Source: a bacterium (GTDB lineage Bacteria; Bacillota; Clostridia; Oscillospirales; CAG-272). From it: 27,097 nt of DNA. Shown piece by piece: positions 6,428 to 13,024 of this stretch; the stretch's first letter is position 1; every line of letters begins with the position of its first letter. The stretch lies in assembly GCA_004558975.1 (NCBI GenBank), contig SFZB01000006.1, forward strand, positions 1 to 27,097, in the 5' to 3' direction. The notes under the pieces are model-generated. The model had not been told where the DNA came from. It did no database searches and saw nothing but the letters and a program-made list of their open reading frames with translations. The position numbers and the translations under genes were made by a program.

Positions 6428-8254
6428 ATGAATCCGCATTTGCCGGACCTGCGCCGTAAGGCGGCGGCTCTGCCCCTGTGCCCGGGCGTCTACCTGATGA
6501 AGGACGAGAGCGGCAAGATCATCTACGTCGGGAAATCCCGTAAACTGAAGAATCGCGTGAGTTCCTATTTCCTCGCGGACAGGAAAACACCGAAAACGCA
6601 AAAAATGGTCTCCCACGTCGCCGATTTCGATTATATCCTCTGTGACGGCGAGATGGAAGCGCTCACGCTGGAAAATACGCTGATCAAGCGCTATACCCCC
6701 CACTACAACATTCGTCTCAAGGACGCGAAGTCCTATCCGTACATCAAGGTGACGGCGGAGGACTATCCCCGCGTGGTCGTCACGCGGGAGCGCCGCGCCG
6801 ACCGCGGTAAGTATTTCGGACCCTATTCCTCCTCTGCCGCCGCGCACGAGGCGGCGGACACCGTGACGCGGGTCTTCTCGCTCCCGACCTGCCGCCGGGT
6901 CTTCCCGCGCGACATCGGGAAAGAGCGCCCCTGCCTCTACGCCCAGATGGGCAGATGCGCCGCCCCCTGCACCGGTACCGTGCCGCCCGAAGCATACCGC
7001 GAGCTGATCCGCGGCGCTGTCGGCGTCCTCTCGGGCAATGTCCGGGAAACGCGCGAGGGGCTGATGGCGGCGATGATCGAGGCGGCGGAGGGGGAGCGCT
7101 TTGAGCTCGCCGCGCATTACCGTGACGCCATGGCGGCGCTCGACCGTCTGTCGGACAAACAGAAGGTCGTCGGCGACGCCGATGAGAACCGCGACGTCCT
7201 CGCGCTCTTCCGCGACGACTTCTGCATGGTGCTCGCCGTCCTGTCGGTTCGCGAGGGCAAGCTGATTGAGGCGCACGCCTACCTGCTCGAAAAGGACGCG
7301 GAGGACGACGACCTCTCGACCGTCGTCACCACCTATTACGGCACGCCGGAGGCGGTGCCGCGCGAGGTTCTGCTTTCGTTCAATCTCCCGGAAGAGACAT
7401 ACGGACTCCTCTCCGACTATCTCTCCGAGTTTTCCGGGCACCGCGTCGAGGTACGCACCCCACAGCGCGGGAAGCTGCGGGCACTCGTCGACATGGCGAT
7501 GGAAAACGCGCGCGACCGCGCCGCCAAGGCGCGTGAACACGCGGAGCGTGAGGAAACGGTGCTCGTCACGCTCGCGCGACTGCTCGGGCTCGAGGTCGTC
7601 CCCGACCGCATCGAAATGTATGATATTTCGGAGATCGGTCAGGAGCATATCACCGCCGCGATGATTGTGACAGACGGGACAGCGTTCCGACGCTCGGACT
7701 ACCGCACCTTCCGTATGAAGACGCTCGCCCACACCGATGACTATGCCGCCATGCGGGAGACGCTCTCCCGCCGCCTCGCCCATATCGGGGACGGCACGCC
7801 CTCGCTCGGCGCGGTGCCCGACCTGATTCTGCTCGACGGCGGTGTCGGTCAGGTGCATGCCGTCATGGACATTTTGCCGGACTTCCCCGTAAAACCCCCT
7901 GTTTTCGGGCTGGTGAAAGACGACTATCACAAGACGCGGGCGCTCACAGACGGTGAGAACGAGATCTCCATCGCCACGGAGAAGAGCGTCTATGCCTTTC
8001 TCTATCGCCTGCAGGAAGAAGTCCATCGGGTCGCCGTGCGCGCCACGATGGGGGCGAAAACCAAGACCCTGCGCCGCTCCGCCCTCGAGGATATTCCGGG
8101 CATCGGCGCCGTCAAAGCCAAGAAACTGCTCGCGCGTATGAAGTACACGGCACTGAAGACCGCCACGGTCGCGGACATGGCCGCGGCAGGGATCCCGGCG
8201 TCGGACGCCGCGCGTGTGTACGCGTATTTCCATAAGGAGGACACTCAGACATGA
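6428..8254 (+). CDS. uvrC: UvrABC excinuclease subunit C
   Basis: Makes the 3' and 5' incisions in nucleotide excision repair after UvrB loading. The 608 residues carry all domains: GIY-YIG nuclease (17-95, with GVY at 20-22, YVG at 33-35, R43 and E82), a four-cysteine cluster C155, C169, C177, C181 matching the UvrC iron-sulfur site, the UVR motif that contacts UvrB (about 212-247), the RNase H-like endonuclease domain beginning near YDISEIGQ (398-405) with PDLILLDGG, and a C-terminal helix-hairpin-helix region (LEDIPGIGAVKAKKLL). AAAGGGGGG precedes the ATG. First gene of an operon; its stop overlaps the rsmD start (ATGA). The motifs look complete and active. Confidence 0.97.
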   Translation: MNPHLPDLRRKAAALPLCPGVYLMKDESGKIIYVGKSRKLKNRVSSYFLADRKTPKTQKMVSHVADFDYILCDGEMEALTLENTLIKRYTPHYNIRLKDAKSYPYIKVTAEDYPRVVVTRERRADRGKYFGPYSSSAAAHEAADTVTRVFSLPTCRRVFPRDIGKERPCLYAQMGRCAAPCTGTVPPEAYRELIRGAVGVLSGNVRETREGLMAAMIEAAEGERFELAAHYRDAMAALDRLSDKQKVVGDADENRDVLALFRDDFCMVLAVLSVREGKLIEAHAYLLEKDAEDDDLSTVVTTYYGTPEAVPREVLLSFNLPEETYGLLSDYLSEFSGHRVEVRTPQRGKLRALVDMAMENARDRAAKAREHAEREETVLVTLARLLGLEVVPDRIEMYDISEIGQEHITAAMIVTDGTAFRRSDYRTFRMKTLAHTDDYAAMRETLSRRLAHIGDGTPSLGAVPDLILLDGGVGQVHAVMDILPDFPVKPPVFGLVKDDYHKTRALTDGENEISIATEKSVYAFLYRLQEEVHRVAVRATMGAKTKTLRRSALEDIPGIGAVKAKKLLARMKYTALKTATVADMAAAGIPASDAARVYAYFHKEDTQT

Positions 8255-8826
8255 TGCGCATCATTACCGGCAAATTCCGCGGCGTGCGGCTCGATACGCT
8301 CCCCGGCGACGAGACGCGCCCGACGAGCGAGCGGGTCAAGGAAGCCGTCTTTTCCTCGATCCAGTTTGATATCACCGACCGGCGCGTGCTGGATCTCTTC
8401 GCCGGCTCGGGACAGCTCGGGCTGGAGGCGCTCTCCCGTGGCTCGGGAGACGTCACATTCGTCGATGCCTCGCCCGACGCCGTGGCGATCGTCAAGAAAA
8501 ACGCCGAAAAATGCGGCGTGTTCCCTGCCTGCCGTTACGCCATCTCCGACTACCGCACATACCTCCGAAAATGCCGCGGCCGCGAGCCGTGGGATCTCAT
8601 CTTCATCGACCCGCCCTACCGTCTCGGCTGTGTGCCGGACGCGCTCGCGCGGATCCTCGACGCCGGCTGCGCCGCGCCGGGGTGTCTCCTTGTCTGTGAG
8701 AGCGGAGAGTCCGAGATTTTCGGGGGCAACGCTGACCTCGCCGCCCGTTTTGAAGTCGTGAAAGCGGCGCGTTACAGCATCACCTATATCACGATCCTGC
8801 GCCTGCTCCCGGAGGCTTCGCGATGA
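8251..8826 (+). CDS. rsmD: 16S rRNA (guanine966-N2)-methyltransferase RsmD
   Basis: SAM-dependent methylation of G966 in 16S rRNA. The 191-residue protein begins with the family signature MRIITGKFRGVRL, then RPTSERVKEAVFSSI (23-37), SAM-binding motif I LDLFAGSGQLGLEAL (47-61) and the catalytic DPPY in FIDPPYR. It starts within the uvrC stop (ATGA) with GGAGG 10 bases upstream. Two adjacent ATG codons (8251 and 8254) are possible starts. Its own stop overlaps the coaD start, so the three genes are translationally coupled. The rsmD-coaD pairing is a common bacterial arrangement. Confidence 0.95.
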   Translation: MMRIITGKFRGVRLDTLPGDETRPTSERVKEAVFSSIQFDITDRRVLDLFAGSGQLGLEALSRGSGDVTFVDASPDAVAIVKKNAEKCGVFPACRYAISDYRTYLRKCRGREPWDLIFIDPPYRLGCVPDALARILDAGCAAPGCLLVCESGESEIFGGNADLAARFEVVKAARYSITYITILRLLPEASR

Positions 8827-9320
8827 GACGCGCATTGATACCGGGCAGTTTCGACCCGGTCACACTCGGACACCTGAATATCATCTGCCGGGCGGCGGGC
8901 AACTATGACGAGGTCGTCGTCGGCATCTTCGAGAATCCCGAGAAGCACTACCTCTTCACGCTCGAACAGCGGGTGGCGCTCCTGCGCGAAGCGACGCAGA
9001 ACCTCGCGAACGTCCGCGTCGTCGCGTGTGACGGCTACACCGCCGATTATGCAAAAGAGGGCGGCTTCGCCGCCATTGTACGCGGCTACCGCTCCGACTC
9101 CGACCTCACCTATGAGCAAAAGATGGCGCAGTACAACAGCGGTCGCGGCGGCGTCCATACCCTTTTGCTCGAGACCCCGCCGGAACTCGCCGGGGTGAGC
9201 TCCACCCGTGTGCGCGAACGCCTCGCCGCCGGCGAGAGCATCTCAGGGCTGGTTCCCGAATCCTGCCGCAAGACCGTCCTGCGTTTCTACCGTGAGAACA
9301 CGGAGCACGCCGACGCCTGA
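8823..9320 (+). CDS. coaD: Phosphopantetheine adenylyltransferase
   Basis: Fourth step of coenzyme A synthesis: 4'-phosphopantetheine plus ATP gives dephospho-CoA. The 165 residues contain the nucleotidyltransferase-superfamily signature GSFDPVTLGHL (8-18) with the TxGH motif ending at H17, the substrate loop IVRGYRSDSDLTYE, and the C-terminal SSTRVRE adenylate-binding motif. The start overlaps the rsmD stop by 4 bases. The coding end coincides with the first copy of a 20-bp direct repeat whose second copy lies 218 bases downstream, so the last residues (HADA) are encoded by duplicated sequence. Confidence 0.96.
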   Translation: MRRALIPGSFDPVTLGHLNIICRAAGNYDEVVVGIFENPEKHYLFTLEQRVALLREATQNLANVRVVACDGYTADYAKEGGFAAIVRGYRSDSDLTYEQKMAQYNSGRGGVHTLLLETPPELAGVSSTRVRERLAAGESISGLVPESCRKTVLRFYRENTEHADA

Positions 9321-9542
9321 CCCGTGCCGCACAGCACGCGCCGCATGACCGCCTGCCCGACACAACAGCACCACGGCACACCATTCCGCCACATGAGCGC
9401 CGGGACACGACTGCCACCGCGCAATACACGCCCGCCGTTGCCCCCGACCCGCCGGTAACCGTCCCGCCCGTCATCATGCACGACCTTCGATGCCGAGCGG
9501 CACTGACGTCGGTGCCGCTCGGGCACGCCGACGCCTGACCCG
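9305..9542 (+). repeat. 20-bp direct repeat bracketing 198 bases downstream of coaD
   Basis: An identical 20-base sequence (gcacgccgac followed by gcctgacccg) occurs at 9305-9324, across the coaD stop, and again at 9523-9542. The 198 bases between them show no gene I can support. Possible readings are a short segmental duplication followed by decay, or an insertion between repeats. Confidence 0.75.
9493..9522. other. 11-bp perfect hairpin next to the second direct-repeat copy
   Basis: Arms ccgagcggcac (9493-9503) and gtgccgctcgg (9512-9522) are perfect reverse complements around an 8-base loop. No T-run follows, so it is not a standard terminator. It abuts the second copy of the 20-bp repeat. 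Confidence 0.6.
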
Positions 9543-9590
9543 CCCCGCCTGCGGAATGTCGCCGGGCAGTCACGCGAAAATCCTTTTCTA

Positions 9591-9624
9591 AGAACGGCGC
9601 TCCGCCGGGGCGGCGTTCTTTTTT
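9591..9624 (+). terminator. Intrinsic terminator of the uvrC-rsmD-coaD operon
   Basis: Stem agaacg (9591-9596) and ccgcc (9602-9606) pair with ggcgg (9609-9613) and cgttct (9614-9619), leaving a 5-base bulge. Six T residues follow (9619-9624). It lies 270 bases past coaD. Confidence 0.75.
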
Positions 9625-9626
9625 AT

Positions 9627-10018
9627 TTGTCGAATCGGGGCGACGCCGGGCTGATTTTGTGCCGCGGCGACGCCCCTCCCGTGCCGCATTGTGCCCGCGC
9701 TCTGTCAAAAACCCCCGCCGTATGTCATTTCCCGAAAAATCGGCTTTCGGCGTCGAAATCGATTTTTGCCACCCATCCGAAACCCGGGATTTTGGAGGGG
9801 GTTTTCGGCTTTTTTGGTCAAAAACCGGTTATATCTCCCTTTCCGAAGCGGCAAACCGTTCATTTGCGACCCTACCGACGTCAAAGTCGCCGCTCGTCTA
9901 TCAAAGTGGTTTCACAGCGTTTTGCCAGGGGGTTTTGACCGAAAAAGCGTCAAAACGTCATCTTGCAGACTGCCCGGCATGGCTTTTCCGACGCTTCCAA
10001 ACTATTTTTCCGAAATCG
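9627..10018. other. Gene-free region with hairpins and an imperfect long inverted repeat
   Basis: About 390 bases without a supportable gene. Several frames are open, but none has a ribosome binding site or a recognisable product. Structure seen: a hairpin aaaaatcg/cgattttt (9735-9742 and 9760-9767) with an inner tttcg/cgaaa stem and a gcgt loop, which resembles a bidirectional terminator; and an imperfect inverted repeat between about 9801-9826 and 9929-9956 enclosing about 100 bases. The composition is richer in A- and T-runs than neighbouring genes. It could be a decayed miniature element or a structured RNA. Confidence 0.45.
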
Positions 10019-10048
10019 TTGCAAAAATGTTCCCCCCTGTGCTAAAAT
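10019..10048 (+). promoter_or_regulatory. SigA-type promoter for the flippase-like gene
   Basis: TTGCAA (10019-10024), an 18-base spacer and TAAAAT (10043-10048), 60 bases before the GTG start. Confidence 0.65.
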
Positions 10049-10108
10049 AGTATTATCGATCGCCGGGGATCCTCTCTCCGGGCGAAATTCACGAAGGGAG
10101 ACGCGAAG

Positions 10109-11464
10109 GTGCAGTTCGGTAAGAAAAAGACTCCAGAAAAAGATAAAGCGGAAAAGATGCTCTCCGCCCGTTCGCAGTTCGCCAATATGCTTTTCGTCCT
10201 GGTGATCCTCGCGGCGACCTTCATCTTCCTCTTTACCAACTTCAATAAACTATTGAAAACAAGCAGTGACCCCGTCGATCTCGGCGACCTCAACTATGCG
10301 GGTCTGCGCTGGTGGTGGCTCATTCCGGCACTCGCCTGCCTCGCGATCTCCATTCTCTCCGAGGCTGTGAATCTGTGGCTCCTGTGCCGTAAGGTCGGGT
10401 TCCCGCGTTCGCTCCGGCAGACGACGGTCTATGCCTCCTCCGATATTTACTTCTCCGCGATCACCCCGTCCGCGACCGGCGGTCAGCCCGCCGCCGCCTA
10501 TTACATGACCAAGAGCGGTGTCCCGCTCTCCCTCTCGACGGCGGTCTTGATCCTCAATGTCACGCTGTACACCATCGGGCTCCTGTTCATCTCCGCCCTC
10601 GCGTTTCTTCTGAATCCCGGTATTTTCATCTCTTTCACGACAAGTCAGAAAGTATTCGTCCTTGTCGGCGTCGGGTTCCACGCGATCCTCATCGCCATCT
10701 GCCTTGTCTGTATGTTCTCCCGTCGTTTCATCTTCTGGCTCGGCGATGTCCTCTTCGGACTGCTTGCCAAACTCCATATCGTTAAAAATAAGGAAGAGCG
10801 CATCGCCGCGTTCCGCGCGTCGGTCGCAACCTACCAGTCGGCGCTGAAGATCGTGCGTGAGCATCGCTGGCTGCTCCCCGTCCTCTTCTTCAATTCGATT
10901 CTCCAGCGTGTCGCCCTCGCCCCCATCACCTACTTTGTCTTCCTTGCCATGGGCGGCATGGGTGTCTCCCACATGAGTTTTTCCCGGGTGTTCACGACGC
11001 AACTCTATTGCATCGTCGGCGCCTCCGCCCTCCCGACGCCCGGCGGCGCAGGGCTCGCGGAACTTCTCCACATGGGTGTGTTCTATGAAGCGATGAAGGG
11101 CATTCCGAACGCCTCTTCCCTCTGTATGTTCTCCCTGCTCCTCTCCCGCGGCATCTCCTCCTACCTCGCAATCCTCGTCTGCGGTACGATCGCGACCGTG
11201 CATCACCTGCGTATGAAACAGGCGGAACTCCACCGCCGTCAGGCAGGGCTCGCCCTCGAAGAAGTCTACGGTGCAGATGATACCGACACCGATACGAAAC
11301 CGGAAGCAGACGTCACCGTACAGGTCGTCACCCCGAGAGGCACCCCCACCCCGGCGGCGCCTGACGGCGCGGATGCCCCCGCCCCGACGGATATGACAGC
11401 CGCCCTCGCCGACGGAACCGCGAACGCCGATGCGGCGCCCGTTCCCCCGGACACAGAAAATTAA
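10109..11464 (+). CDS. Lysylphosphatidylglycerol synthase-type flippase-like membrane protein
   Basis: A 451-residue polytopic protein of the PF03706 family, the transmembrane flippase-like domain of MprF and its stand-alone relatives. Multiple hydrophobic helices are visible (about 25-45, 67-92, 142-170 and further on). Diagnostic motifs are TPSATGGQPAAAYYM (119-133) and ASALPTPGGAGLAE in the second half. There is no C-terminal aminoacyltransferase domain, so it does not make lysyl-phosphatidylglycerol itself. It may move a lipid or lipid-linked substrate across the membrane. A hydrophilic tail of about 75 residues rich in Asp, Thr, Ala and Pro follows the last helix. The GTG start is supported by AAGGGAG with 8-base spacing. 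It is monocistronic, with its own promoter upstream and a terminator directly downstream. The substrate is unknown. Confidence 0.88.
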   Translation: MQFGKKKTPEKDKAEKMLSARSQFANMLFVLVILAATFIFLFTNFNKLLKTSSDPVDLGDLNYAGLRWWWLIPALACLAISILSEAVNLWLLCRKVGFPRSLRQTTVYASSDIYFSAITPSATGGQPAAAYYMTKSGVPLSLSTAVLILNVTLYTIGLLFISALAFLLNPGIFISFTTSQKVFVLVGVGFHAILIAICLVCMFSRRFIFWLGDVLFGLLAKLHIVKNKEERIAAFRASVATYQSALKIVREHRWLLPVLFFNSILQRVALAPITYFVFLAMGGMGVSHMSFSRVFTTQLYCIVGASALPTPGGAGLAELLHMGVFYEAMKGIPNASSLCMFSLLLSRGISSYLAILVCGTIATVHHLRMKQAELHRRQAGLALEEVYGADDTDTDTKPEADVTVQVVTPRGTPTPAAPDGADAPAPTDMTAALADGTANADAAPVPPDTEN

Positions 11465-11465
11465 C

Positions 11466-11494
11466 TTGTACCTGACCGCCGTTTCCGTTATAAT
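11466..11494 (+). promoter_or_regulatory. SigA-type promoter of the cyclophilin lipoprotein gene, inside the preceding terminator
   Basis: TTGTAC (11466-11471), a 17-base spacer and TATAAT (11489-11494). The -35 begins two bases after the flippase-like gene's stop, and the -10 lies in the loop of the terminator hairpin at 11476-11506. The predicted start is near 11500, about 60 nt before the ATG. Confidence 0.78.
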
Positions 11495-11515
11495 AGGAGA
11501 CGGCGGCTCCTTTTT
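11476..11515 (+). terminator. Intrinsic terminator of the flippase-like gene, with a competing third arm
   Basis: Arms ccgccgtttcc (11476-11486) and ggagacggcgg (11496-11506) pair over 11 positions with one G-T wobble and a 9-base loop, followed by ctccttttt (11507-11515). A third segment, ccgccgtc (11524-11531), is perfectly complementary to gacggcgg (11499-11506). It would therefore compete for the same arm. Confidence 0.75.
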
Positions 11516-11559
11516 GTCGGGAACCGCCGTCTATCATTACAATGTCGAGGTTTACACAC

Positions 11560-12153
11560 ATGAAACGTATTTTTTCGCTGTTTCTTGTCCTTGCCGCCCT
11601 CACCGCGGCACTGCTGGTGTTCCCTGCCTGTGGGGACAAGCCCGATACTTCCACGCATCGCGTCGCCATTGAGGTGCAGGATTTCGGCACCATTGAACTG
11701 GAACTCTACCCGACCAAAGCGCCGATCACGGTCGCTAACTTTGAGAAACTGGTAAAAGAAGGCTTCTACGACGGTCTGACCTTTCACCGTATCGGCAAGA
11801 ACTTTATGATTCAGGGCGGCGACCCGAACGGCGATGGCTCCGGCGGATCCGACAAGACCATCAAGGGCGAGTTTTCGCAGAACGGCTTTACCCGGAACGA
11901 CATCAAGCACGAGCGCGGCGTCATCTCCATGGCGCGCAGCAGCAGCAACGACTCTGCCTCCTCGCAGTTCTTCATCATGCACGGCGACGCGCCCTATCTC
12001 GACGGCAGTTATGCCGCTTTCGGCAGAGTGACCTCCGGCATGGACGTCGTGGACGCGATTGCCAATGTTAAACTCAAAAACATCGGCAGCGACGGAACCG
12101 GCACCCCCGCGAAACCGGTGGTCATCACCCGTATGTATATGATTGAGGACTGA
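11560..12153 (+). CDS. Cyclophilin-type peptidyl-prolyl isomerase, predicted lipoprotein
   Basis: Catalyses cis-trans isomerisation of prolyl bonds. The 197-residue protein starts with a signal sequence (MKRIFSLFLVLAALTAALL) ending in VFPAC. This is an atypical lipobox with Pro at -2, but probably yields a lipid-anchored extracytoplasmic enzyme. The cyclophilin domain (about 35-197) carries LTFHR, FMIQGGDPNG, GVISMARSS and SSQFFIM. The cyclosporin-site Trp is Tyr in APYLDG, as in many bacterial cyclophilins. The ATG at 11560 is preferred over an in-frame ATG at 11542 because CGAGG precedes only the former. It is a close paralogue of the convergent gene at 12387-12857, and a strong terminator follows. 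Confidence 0.93.
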   Translation: MKRIFSLFLVLAALTAALLVFPACGDKPDTSTHRVAIEVQDFGTIELELYPTKAPITVANFEKLVKEGFYDGLTFHRIGKNFMIQGGDPNGDGSGGSDKTIKGEFSQNGFTRNDIKHERGVISMARSSSNDSASSQFFIMHGDAPYLDGSYAAFGRVTSGMDVVDAIANVKLKNIGSDGTGTPAKPVVITRMYMIED

Positions 12154-12182
12154 GCCCCCGCCGGCGACCTCCTCACGACAAA

Positions 12183-12220
12183 ACGCGCACCCGACACATG
12201 GTCGGGTGCGCGTCTTTTTT
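12183..12220. terminator. Strong terminator, probably bidirectional, between convergent cyclophilin genes
   Basis: Perfect 13-bp arms acgcgcacccgac (12183-12195) and gtcgggtgcgcgt (12201-12213), 5-base loop, then c and six T residues (12215-12220) on the plus strand. On the minus strand the stem is followed by TTTTG, so it may also stop transcription from the opposing gene. Between it and the opposing stop (12221-12386) I see only an imperfect cgacgatcg/cggtcgtcg dyad. Confidence 0.92.
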
Positions 12221-12386
12221 CTTTTCTTTGCGGTCGCGTTTGCATGCATACGCACGGGCATTTGCGCCCACAAGGGGATTCGGTCTTATGCCTGCCCGGA
12301 GTTGACGTCTGTGCCGTATCGGCGACGATCGTTTTCCGGTCGTCGGCGCCCCGGGGGCTTTTGCCGTGTGCGCAACCGGGCGGGAT

Positions 12387-12857
12387 TTACGCGAGATAGA
12401 CGCGCTTCATCACCTGCGGCACGCGCGGCTTGTCGCGCCCGTCGGTCGGGACGTCCGCGATCTCGTCCACCACGTTCATGCCCTCCGTGACGTGACCGAA
12501 CGCGGCATAACTGCCGTCGAGATAGGGCGCGTCGCCGTGCATGATGAAGAACTGCGAAGATGCCGAGTTCGGCATCGAGGAACGTGCCATGGAAATGACG
12601 CCGCGGCGATGGGAGATGGGATTCTTGTGTCCGTTCATGGCGAATTCTCCGACGATATTCTCCTTGGAGCCGCCGGTGCCGTTGCCGAGCGGATCACCAC
12701 CCTGGATCATGAAGCCGTTGATGACACGGTGGAAGGTCAGACCGTCGTAAAAACCCTCTTTCACCAGTTTTTCAAAATTGGCAACCGTTTTCGGCGCCGC
12801 CTCGGGGTTCAGTTCGATTTTGATGACCCCGCCGTTCTGCATTTCGATGATAACCAC
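12387..12857 (-). CDS. Cyclophilin-type peptidyl-prolyl isomerase, cytosolic
   Basis: A 156-residue single-domain cyclophilin with no signal peptide, so presumably cytosolic. It shows VANFEKLVKEGFYDGLTFHR, FMIQGGDPLG, GVISMARSS and SSQFFIMHGDAPYLDG. I chose the GTG at 12857 because AAAGGA lies 9 bases upstream and the product then begins MVIIEMQNGG, the usual start for this group. The ATG at 12896 has no ribosome binding site and adds 13 non-conserved residues. Long stretches are identical to the lipoprotein cyclophilin at 11560-12153 in opposite orientation, indicating an inverted duplication with one copy exported. It has its own consensus promoter. Confidence 0.93.
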   Translation of the reverse strand: MVIIEMQNGGVIKIELNPEAAPKTVANFEKLVKEGFYDGLTFHRVINGFMIQGGDPLGNGTGGSKENIVGEFAMNGHKNPISHRRGVISMARSSMPNSASSQFFIMHGDAPYLDGSYAAFGHVTEGMNVVDEIADVPTDGRDKPRVPQVMKRVYLA

Positions 12858-12916
12858 AGTATGCTGTCCTTTCCGCACCCCGGCGTTTTTCCGCATGAGG
12901 GGCGCTCACATGACAT

Positions 12917-12945
12917 ATACTATCTCAAAAAGCACGTCTTGTCAA
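12917..12945 (-). promoter_or_regulatory. SigA-type promoter of the cytosolic cyclophilin gene
   Basis: On the minus strand TTGACA (12945-12940), a 17-base spacer and TAGTAT (12922-12917), 59 bases before the GTG start. Confidence 0.85.
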
Positions 12946-13024
12946 GATTCGGTCGAAACCGACGTGATGAGAATCAGCGTTGTGCCCGGTTTTTCGGGCG
13001 CAACACCATGGAGGAGGCAACGGC

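Noticed and set aside
6314..8233. 639-codon minus-strand frame opposite uvrC
   Set aside because: Antisense shadow of uvrC; the translation is low-complexity Arg/His/Asp-rich and matches no family.
9627..10050. Three overlapping plus-strand frames of 103-128 codons in the gene-free region
   Set aside because: All three frames are open together, with no ribosome binding site and no conserved-looking sequence. This reflects few stop codons rather than a gene.
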